DNA of 5,149 nucleotides from Burkholderiales bacterium (lineage in GTDB: Bacteria; Pseudomonadota; Gammaproteobacteria; Burkholderiales; Burkholderiaceae_F), in the NCBI GenBank assembly GCA_024641225.1, contig JAHEDN010000235.1:1-5149 (forward strand). The letters are read 5' to 3'. Below the pieces are notes generated by a model. The model was not told where the DNA came from and ran no database searches. It worked only from the letters and a program-made list of their open reading frames with translations. The position numbers and the translations under genes were made by a program. Of this stretch, positions 1 through 4,356 are shown one piece after another (the stretch's first letter is position 1; the number at the start of each line of letters is the position of its first letter).

Positions 1-42
1 TCGATGCAGGCCTGCAATACCTTCGAGTCGCGCCACCCCTGA
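1..42 (+). CDS. Probable C-terminal tail of a plus-strand gene cut by the window edge
   Basis: Read from base 1, this strand gives 13 residues ending in CNTFESRHP and then a TGA stop at 40-42. Twelve of the 13 sense codons end in G or C, as expected of coding sequence in this GC-rich genome, while the other two plus frames here have clearly weaker third-position bias. The gene would converge on the minus-strand gene ending at 60, leaving a 17-nt gap. Too little is present to name a product or family. It could also be non-coding sequence that happens to be GC-biased. Confidence 0.4.
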   Translation, partial: SMQACNTFESRHP

Positions 43-59
43 GGCAATCCGTCCGCCCG

Positions 60-473
60 TCAGGGCATCTGGATCTTGCCGCCGCCGCCCGCGCCGAAGC
101 CGCCACCGCCGGGACCAAACGCGCCGGCCGCACCAGGTGGCGGCACAACGATCGACGAGGCCTGCTGGCGACGCAGGTCCTGCAGTTCGCGCACCGCACG
201 CTCGAATCCGTCCTTGGCGGCAGCGCCGTACTTCGCGACAGCCTCCGCAAGCGTTGCGGCTTCGATGTCGAAGCTGATCGGCAGCGGCCCGACCGAGGTC
301 AGCATCTGCGCCTCGCCGACGAACAGCATCGGCCGCTTGTCGTCGACACTGCCGTCGGGAGTGATCGGCGTCATCATGCGGATCGTGCCGACGCGGCGGT
401 CGGTGATCGTCTCCTCGCGATACAGCGCGCTGGCCTCCATCTCGGGCTCGCGCGGGTCGGGACGGTCTGCCAT
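60..473 (-). CDS. Conserved-looking hypothetical protein with Gly/Pro-rich C-terminal tail (137 aa)
   Basis: I do not recognise this family. The start at 473 is chosen because AGGAG (482-486) sits 8 nt upstream; the open frame continues upstream to 608 but that part covers the divergent spacer and the opposite gene. The N-terminus (about residues 1-22) is acidic and hydrophilic. Residues 23-70 look like an alternating beta-rich domain (TDRRVGTIRMMTPIT, then PMLFVGEAQMLTSVGPLPISFDI). Residues 71-106 form a likely amphipathic helix rich in Ala, Glu and Arg. From about residue 111 the chain becomes a flexible Pro/Gly tail with GGGG runs, ending in KIQMP. There is no signal peptide or membrane segment, so it is probably cytosolic. 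It is divergently arranged with the microprotein gene at 543 and may share its regulatory region. Function is unknown; a flexible tail of this kind could mediate assembly or partner binding, but that is a guess. Confidence 0.8.
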   Translation of the reverse strand: MADRPDPREPEMEASALYREETITDRRVGTIRMMTPITPDGSVDDKRPMLFVGEAQMLTSVGPLPISFDIEAATLAEAVAKYGAAAKDGFERAVRELQDLRRQQASSIVVPPPGAAGAFGPGGGGFGAGGGGKIQMP

Positions 474-542
474 GGGGGGATCTCCTGATGCGAATGGGCA
501 ACGAGCCGCAATTATGCTTGGCTCAGCAACGGAGAGACCGGG
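474..542. promoter_or_regulatory. Divergent intergenic region with two ribosome binding sites
   Basis: This 69-bp spacer separates two divergent genes and must carry the initiation signals for both. AGGAG at 482-486 (minus strand) serves the start at 473, and GGAG at 531-534 (plus strand) serves the ATG at 543 with 8-nt spacing. The only AT-rich stretch is around 510-518. On the minus strand it contains CATAAT (511-516), one base from the -10 consensus, but no convincing -35 lies 16-18 bp upstream. On the plus strand TATGCT (513-518) is a weak -10 candidate. Promoter positions are therefore only suggested. Confidence 0.4.
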
Positions 543-704
543 ATGACGCTGTTCGAATGGCTGGCGCAGGTGTGCCGTGAACTCGGATGGGGCGTAATGA
601 GGGCGCACGACATGCTCGATGACACGCGCTGGTCCGACATGTACGAGCAGGGGCTGACCCCGGCGCAGGCGGCCGCGCGGGCGCGCAGCGACGGCATCGC
701 CTAG
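543..704 (+). CDS. Small hypothetical protein (53 aa microprotein)
   Basis: This short gene starts with ATG at 543 behind a good ribosome binding site (GGAG at 531-534) and ends in TAG at 702-704. Its codons are strongly G/C-ending. The product begins MTLFEWLAQVCRELGWGVM and ends GLTPAQAAARARSDGIA. It has three Trp (6, 16, 30), an amphipathic N-terminal helix (about 2-15), a Met/Asp/Trp-rich middle, and a probable second helix over TPAQAAARARSD. There is no signal peptide or membrane helix, so a small soluble helical protein is likely. It is divergent from the Gly-tailed protein gene and convergent with the kinase gene, sharing its stop region (CTAG, 701-704). I do not recognise a family. The ribosome binding site, codon bias and the exact fit between neighbours support a real gene; proteomic evidence is absent. 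Confidence 0.6.
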   Translation: MTLFEWLAQVCRELGWGVMRAHDMLDDTRWSDMYEQGLTPAQAAARARSDGIA

Positions 705-2056
705 CCGGATCGGCCGCTGCGCGGCAGCGTGACACGGAAGACGGACCCGCCCCCTTCACGCGGCAGGCATTCGGCATCGCCGCCATGCCGGTGCGCGATG
801 CGCTGAACCAGCGCCAATCCAAGACCAACGCCACCGGTCGACTCGGCGACGCCACGCGCACGGTAAAACGGCTCGAAGATCCGCGGGCGCTCGTCCTCGG
901 CAACACCCGGACCGCGGTCGGCCACGGTCAGTTCGGTCCTGTCCGCGACCGTACGCACCGCGACTTCGATCGGTCCGCCCTCGCCATAGCGCTGTGCGTT
1001 CTGCAGCAGGTTGCGCACCAGCCTGCGCAGCAGCCGTGCGTCGCCGGTGATCTCCACTCGTTCACCTTCGAGCACCGCGCCGGCGCGGGCGCACTCTTCG
1101 GCCGCCAGCGCAGTCAGGTCGAGCCGCTCGAACTGCAGTTGCGGTATGCCTTGGGTCGCCTGCGCGTCGAGCCGGCTGGCCAGCAGGATCTCGTCGACCA
1201 GGACATCGAGCTCGGCAATGTCGCGTCGCACCTCGTCCTTCAGCGCCTGCTGCTGTTCGGCGCTGCGCCCGGTGTCGAGGAGATCGAGCGCCAGCCGCAC
1301 GCGCGCCATCGGCGAGCGCAGTTCATGCGACGCGTTGGCGAGCAGCGACCGATGCGAGTTCACCAGCTGTTCGATGCGCGCCGCCGCCGTGTTGAAGCTC
1401 GCAGCCAGCTGCGCCACTTCGTCGCACCCTTCCACGGGCACGCGTGCGTGCAGCTCGCCGCGTCCGAGCTCGTCCACGCCCTGCTGCAGTCGCTCGACCC
1501 GGCGCGTCAGTCGCCTGACGACCGGGTACGCGCCGAGTCCGGTGCCGAGCGCGAGCAGCCCGAACCACAGCGCGCCGCCAAATGGGAGTCGCCGCAGCCG
1601 CAAGTCGCGCCCGACGACCAGCCAGCGGCCGTCATCGAGACGAAGCGCGAAGATCTGAGGCGGTCGGTCGAAGAATTTCTCGGCCGGGGCATGCTGCTCG
1701 CCGCGCTCGTCGCGCAGCCAGCGCGTCATCCAGTGGCTGTCGTCGAAGCGGCGACGCGGCGGCGGCAGCGGCGCGCCGGCCTGCGCCAGCCGCCTGCGCT
1801 CCGCATCGAAGATCGACAGTGCCGCATCGGTGCTGCGCCGCCAGCGATCGAGCGCGGCCTGCATCTCAGCAAGCGGCGCGTCGGCAGCCGGCAGCGTGGC
1901 GGCGATTTCCTGCGCCAACGCATCGGCCATCGGACCGAAGTGCTCGGGATCGAGCAGTACGCGCACGATCACGAAGGACAGCAGGGTCACCAGCACGATC
2001 GTGGCCAGCATGGCCAGCCAGAGCCGCCACCACAGACGCTGCCAGAGGCGGATCAT
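701..2056 (-). CDS. CpxA/RstB-type sensor histidine kinase (451 aa)
   Basis: An inner-membrane kinase that would autophosphorylate on His and pass phosphate to the response regulator encoded just upstream. Order of parts: Arg/Trp-rich cytoplasmic start; first membrane helix at about 12-35; periplasmic sensor of about 120 residues (36-157) containing a Pro/Arg-rich stretch (PLPPPRRRF, 97-104); second membrane helix about 158-180; HAMP linker about 180-232; dimerisation helix with H-box SHELRSP, phospho-acceptor His244; N-box with Asn349 and Asn353; G1 DRGPG (380-384); F-box FEPF (394-397); G2 GGVGLGL (408-414). All catalytic boxes are intact. Length is close to the 457 residues of E. coli CpxA. 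The start overlaps the regulator stop by ATGA and has no strong ribosome binding site of its own, pointing to translational coupling. Sharing an operon with an LTxxQ periplasmic protein favours a CpxA-like role over RstB, but the stimulus (misfolded protein, metal, acid) cannot be read from the sequence. Confidence 0.93.
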   Translation of the reverse strand: MIRLWQRLWWRLWLAMLATIVLVTLLSFVIVRVLLDPEHFGPMADALAQEIAATLPAADAPLAEMQAALDRWRRSTDAALSIFDAERRRLAQAGAPLPPPRRRFDDSHWMTRWLRDERGEQHAPAEKFFDRPPQIFALRLDDGRWLVVGRDLRLRRLPFGGALWFGLLALGTGLGAYPVVRRLTRRVERLQQGVDELGRGELHARVPVEGCDEVAQLAASFNTAAARIEQLVNSHRSLLANASHELRSPMARVRLALDLLDTGRSAEQQQALKDEVRRDIAELDVLVDEILLASRLDAQATQGIPQLQFERLDLTALAAEECARAGAVLEGERVEITGDARLLRRLVRNLLQNAQRYGEGGPIEVAVRTVADRTELTVADRGPGVAEDERPRIFEPFYRARGVAESTGGVGLGLALVQRIAHRHGGDAECLPREGGGSVFRVTLPRSGRSG

Positions 2057-2751
2057 GATTCAGGATGGCGCGCGAACACGTAGCCGGCGCCGCGGACCGT
2101 GATGATGCGTTTCGGCTGTTTCGGATCGTCCTCGATCGCGGCGCGGATGCGGGCAATGTGAACGTCGATCGAGCGGTCGAATGCCTCGCCCGCCTGGCCG
2201 CGCAGTGTGTCCATGAGCTGCTCGCGCGACAGCACGCGCCCGGCTCGTTCGGCCAGCGCGAGCAGCAGATCGAACTGGTACGAAGTGAGCGCGCGCGGTT
2301 CGCCGTCGACACGCACCATCCGCGCGCCGCGGTCGATGGTCAGCCGCCCGAAGCGCAGCTCGTTGCCGGGCGCCGGCACGCCGCCCCGTCGCAGCAGGGC
2401 GCGCACGCGGGCCAGCAGTTCGCGCGGCTCGAACGGCTTCGGCAGGTAATCGTCGGCGCCGATCTCCAGCCCGACGATGCGGTCGAGCGGGTCGCCCTTG
2501 GCGGTGAGCATCAGGATCGGCAGTGCGGCCAGTGCGTCGTTGCGGGCGCGGATGCGCCGGCACACCTCCAGACCATCGGCGTCGGGCAGCATCAGGTCGA
2601 GGATCAGCAGTTGCGCGCCGCTGTTGTCTAGCCGGCGCAGTCCGCTCTCTGCGTCGGACGCCGCTTCGACTTCCATTCCGCTGCCGGCCAGGTAATCGCG
2701 GACCATCGCCGAGAGACGGGTATCGTCGTCGATCATCAGCAGCCGCGTCAT
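2053..2751 (-). CDS. OmpR/CpxR-family response regulator (232 aa)
   Basis: A two-component transcription factor, partner of the kinase encoded downstream. The receiver domain (about 1-120) shows the acidic pocket Asp8-Asp10, phospho-acceptor Asp52 (in LILDLMLPD), switch Thr83 and Lys105 (in DDYLPKPF). The C-terminal winged-helix DNA-binding domain (about 130-230) carries TSYQFDLLLALAERAGRVLSR and the recognition region RSIDVHIARIRAAIE followed by the wing VRGAGYVF. The length equals that of E. coli CpxR as I recall it (232). The start at 2751 is chosen because MTRLLMIDDD is the usual family N-terminus; an in-frame ATG at 2760 would add three residues, and neither has a clear ribosome binding site. 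The frame runs open to 2982, but that extension lies in hairpins and the preceding gene. A direct repeat upstream of the operon (3487-3501) matches the CpxR consensus, suggesting autoregulation. RstA or another OmpR-type subgroup remains possible. Confidence 0.92.
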   Translation of the reverse strand: MTRLLMIDDDTRLSAMVRDYLAGSGMEVEAASDAESGLRRLDNSGAQLLILDLMLPDADGLEVCRRIRARNDALAALPILMLTAKGDPLDRIVGLEIGADDYLPKPFEPRELLARVRALLRRGGVPAPGNELRFGRLTIDRGARMVRVDGEPRALTSYQFDLLLALAERAGRVLSREQLMDTLRGQAGEAFDRSIDVHIARIRAAIEDDPKQPKRIITVRGAGYVFARHPES

Positions 2752-2759
2752 GGCCGGCA

Positions 2760-2773
2760 TTCTGAATGCAGAA
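2760..2773 (-). promoter_or_regulatory. Small perfect inverted repeat touching the regulator start
   Basis: On the minus strand TTCTG-CATT-CAGAA forms a 5-bp stem with a 4-nt loop whose last base is the A of the in-frame ATG at 2760, just upstream of the preferred start at 2751. It occupies the place where a ribosome binding site would be expected, and no good Shine-Dalgarno sequence is seen. It may depress translation initiation of the regulator, or may be a chance repeat. Confidence 0.3.
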
Positions 2774-2791
2774 GGCCCGCGTGAGCGGGCC
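2774..2791 (-). terminator. GC hairpin between the LTxxQ gene and the regulator (possible leaky terminator)
   Basis: A perfect 7-bp inverted repeat (GGCCCGC, 4-nt loop, GCGGGCC). On the minus-strand transcript it is followed by TTCTGCATT, a poor U-tract, so if it terminates it should do so incompletely. It lies inside what appears to be one operon. A partial terminator or RNA-stabilising hairpin here would allow more periplasmic protein than regulator and kinase. Confidence 0.5.
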
Positions 2792-2795
2792 GAAA

Positions 2796-2847
2796 CCGGA
2801 AGGGCCGGCACGAAGCGGGGGAGGATCGCCTCGCGCCGGCCTTCCGG
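2796..2847 (-). repeat. Long bulged inverted repeat downstream of the LTxxQ gene
   Basis: Arms CCGGAAGGGCCGGC (2796-2809) and GCCGGCCTTCCGG (2835-2847) pair over 13 bp with one bulged base. The 25-nt loop contains a further small stem, GAGG (2821-2824) with CCTC (2829-2832). The structure begins 19 nt after the LTxxQ stop codon on the minus strand and is followed closely by the second hairpin at 2774-2791. There is only a TTTC tail, so it is more likely a 3'-end stabiliser or attenuator than a classical terminator. Confidence 0.5.
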
Positions 2848-2866
2848 GGGGGCGGAGTCGTGACGA

Positions 2867-3385
2867 TCAACCGCCGCGGTGGCGGCGCTGCATGCGCTCG
2901 GCAACCTTGGCGCGCTGCTCCGGCGTGAGTACTTCGGCCGCGTCGGCCATTGCCTGGAGCATGCGACGCGACACCGTCTCACGCATCTGCGACTGCTGCA
3001 CGCGCAGCGTTTCGAGCTGTGCCCGGTCGATCGTCGGCGCCGTCAGCAGTTCCATCGACTTGCGGCGCAGGTCGCGGCCCTGACCGCGCAGCGACGACAG
3101 ATCGTTCGCCGCAGCCTGCATGATCGTCGTGATCTTCGCTTTCTGTTCCGGCGTCGCGTCGACGTCGGCGAGGCGCAAAGCGACCATCGCCTCGATGCGT
3201 TTGCCCATCACTTCGGGATCCATCTGCTCCCAGCCGCCGTGGCGGCCGCCGAAGCCAACGCCGTGCGCATTGGCGTAACCGTGCCAGGACAGGCCCGCGC
3301 CGACCACGGCGACCGTCGCCGCAGCGATTCCGGCCAGCGTCCAGCGACGATAGGAAGTGAAGGATGTCTTCGATTGGTCTTGCAT
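2867..3385 (-). CDS. Spy/CpxP-family periplasmic LTxxQ protein (172 aa)
   Basis: A likely periplasmic stress chaperone or signalling inhibitor. In characterised Cpx systems CpxP binds the sensor domain of CpxA and keeps it off; Spy acts as a folding chaperone; related ZraP and CnrX proteins bind metals. The start at 3385 follows AGGAG (3393-3397) with 7-nt spacing. A basic N-terminus (SYRRW) leads into a hydrophobic segment (about 15-33) and a plausible signal peptidase I site after ANA (38-40). The mature protein is helical and charged, with two LTxxQ-type motifs: ATPEQ (77-81, degenerate first residue) and LTPEQ (153-157), ending in a basic tail (RMQRRHRGG). His41 and His49 near the mature N-terminus could bind metal, which is speculative. 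Length is close to that of E. coli CpxP (about 166). It is first in the operon ahead of regulator and kinase, with hairpins in between. Sequence alone does not separate the CpxP, Spy and metal-sensor roles. Confidence 0.88.
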   Translation of the reverse strand: MQDQSKTSFTSYRRWTLAGIAAATVAVVGAGLSWHGYANAHGVGFGGRHGGWEQMDPEVMGKRIEAMVALRLADVDATPEQKAKITTIMQAAANDLSSLRGQGRDLRRKSMELLTAPTIDRAQLETLRVQQSQMRETVSRRMLQAMADAAEVLTPEQRAKVAERMQRRHRGG

Positions 3386-3486
3386 CAGTGTTCTCCTGCG
3401 AATCGGTTGATCTGCGGCGTGTGTGCCGTTCGAAACCCCGATGAACGCAGTCTGAATGGCAAGGTTTGCCGCTGCATGTACGAGAT
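3386..3486 (-). promoter_or_regulatory. Promoter and leader region of the stress operon
   Basis: This non-coding stretch of about 100 bp lies between the CpxR-like box and the LTxxQ start, and must hold the promoter and 5' leader. The Shine-Dalgarno AGGAG is at 3393-3397. An inverted repeat GGCAA-ACC-TTGCC occurs at 3458-3470. The TTTACA at 3486-3491 could act as a -35 element, but the hexamers 16-18 bp downstream (around 3462-3469) are poor -10 matches, as might be expected of a promoter that depends on an activator. No transcription start can be fixed from the sequence. Confidence 0.45.
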
Positions 3487-3501
3487 GTAAAGATCTGTAA
3501 A
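3487..3501. promoter_or_regulatory. CpxR-like binding box (GTAAA-N5-GTAAA)
   Basis: The plus strand reads GTAAAGATCTGTAAA, an exact direct repeat of GTAAA with a 5-bp spacer and 10-bp period. This matches the consensus established for E. coli CpxR, and OmpR-family regulators bind such direct repeats as head-to-tail dimers on one face of the helix. It lies about 100 bp upstream of the LTxxQ gene, first gene of the operon encoding a CpxR-like regulator, which is where an autoregulatory operator would be expected. On the minus strand the first TTTAC also forms the T-rich tail of the preceding terminator, so part of the match might serve termination. Confidence 0.65.
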
Positions 3502-3525
3502 GCGTGCGGCGAGGGCGCCGCACGC
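3502..3525 (-). terminator. Rho-independent terminator after the CoA-transferase/lyase operon
   Basis: A perfect 10-bp stem (arms GCGTGCGGCG and CGCCGCACGC on the minus strand) closes a 4-nt CCCT loop, starting 11 nt past the lyase stop. The transcript then reads TTTACAGATCTTTACATCT, a broken but T-rich tail. It should insulate the downstream stress operon from readthrough. Confidence 0.68.
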
Positions 3526-3536
3526 GGTCGGCCCCG

Positions 3537-4340
3537 TCAGTCGCCGCGCGTCGCGTCGAGCAGCCTGCGCGCGCGCGCCAGCACCGGTGCATCGACCATC
3601 TTGCCGTCGACCGCGACCGCGGCACCGCCAGACGCCGCCGCGGTATCCACCACGCGGCGGGCCCAGCTCAGCTCGTCGGCGGTCGGGCTGAAGGCGCCGT
3701 TGACGATCGCCACCTGGCGCGGGTGAATGCACAGCTTGGCGCCGAAACCGACCGAACGGGCGCGCCGGGCATCGTGCTCGATGCACGCGACATCGTCGAG
3801 GGCCGTCGTCACACCGTCGACCGGCGGCGGCAGGTTCGCCACCCGCGAGGCCAGCACCAGCTGCATGCGGAACGGCAGCAGCGCCTGGTCGTCGTCACTG
3901 ATGTCGAGATCGAGCTGAAAGTCGATCGAGCCGAACACCAGCCGCGCCATGCCGGGTGCCGCGGACAGCGCCGGGAGGTTCGCCATGCCGGCGGCGGATT
4001 CGACGAGCGCCAGCACCGGCTTGCCGCCGCACGCCAGGCGCAGCTCGGCCACGGCATCGGCGGATGCCGCCTTGGGCAGCAGCACGGCCGCCACACCGGG
4101 ATGCGCCGCCAGGCGCGCGTCATCGGCAAACCAGCCGGTATCGGCGCCATTGATTCGCAACACGACCGGCTGTGCTGCGTCGAGCGCGCCGGCCACGGCA
4201 TCGCGCGCCGCGCCTTTGTGGGCCGGGGCGACGGCGTCCTCGAGGTCGACGATCACTGCGTCCGCGCCGCTGGACCGCGCCTTGGCGATCCGTTCCGGAC
4301 GGTCGCCGGGAACGAACAGGTACGAACGCGGCTGCTTCAT
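3537..4340 (-). CDS. CitE-like HpcH/HpaI-family acyl-CoA lyase (267 aa), possibly citramalyl-CoA lyase
   Basis: A TIM-barrel, metal-dependent C-C lyase of the CitE/malyl-CoA lyase group, which cleaves 3-hydroxyacyl-CoA dicarboxylates into an acyl-CoA and an oxo-acid. Visible motifs: RSYLFVPGDRPER at the N-terminus (5-17); VDLEDAV (31-37); substrate-binding LRINGADTGWF (61-71, Arg62); metal ligands Glu114 (LVESAAG) and Asp140 (FGSIDFQLDL); GAKLCIHPRQV (200-210), the family signature; and the C-terminal lid DGKMVDAP (245-252). The length suits single-domain CitE-like proteins. The start at 4340 lies 16 nt after the CoA-transferase stop, with a weak Shine-Dalgarno sequence, suggesting coupled translation. 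Paired with a family III CoA-transferase it resembles the transferase/citramalyl-CoA lyase pair of itaconate degradation (products acetyl-CoA and pyruvate). Malyl-CoA or methylmalyl-CoA lyase or thioesterase activity is an alternative; substrate is not decided by the sequence. Confidence 0.88.
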   Translation of the reverse strand: MKQPRSYLFVPGDRPERIAKARSSGADAVIVDLEDAVAPAHKGAARDAVAGALDAAQPVVLRINGADTGWFADDARLAAHPGVAAVLLPKAASADAVAELRLACGGKPVLALVESAAGMANLPALSAAPGMARLVFGSIDFQLDLDISDDDQALLPFRMQLVLASRVANLPPPVDGVTTALDDVACIEHDARRARSVGFGAKLCIHPRQVAIVNGAFSPTADELSWARRVVDTAAASGGAAVAVDGKMVDAPVLARARRLLDATRGD

Positions 4341-4356
4341 CGGTTGCCGGCGCGGT

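Noticed and set aside
474..608. Longer N-terminus for the Gly-tailed protein
   Set aside because: A proper Shine-Dalgarno sequence sits just before the ATG at 473, and the extension would run antisense through the microprotein start.
713..725. GCCGC-TGC-GCGGC inverted repeat as a terminator for the microprotein gene
   Set aside because: The stem is only 5 bp, it lies inside the kinase coding region and no T-tract follows on the plus strand.
785..2083. 432-aa open frame on the plus strand opposite the kinase
   Set aside because: It is antisense to a kinase with all catalytic boxes intact; the product is a Arg/Gln/His-rich sequence with no recognisable domain. Long mirror frames are normal in GC-rich coding DNA.
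2752..2982. Longer N-terminus for the response regulator
   Set aside because: The extension would overlap the LTxxQ gene and its hairpins, is Arg/Ser-rich, and precedes the standard receiver start MTRLLMIDDD.
3386..3625. 80-residue extension of the LTxxQ protein
   Set aside because: It would run through the terminator, the CpxR-like box and the lyase gene; the ATG at 3385 has a strong ribosome binding site and leads directly into a signal peptide.
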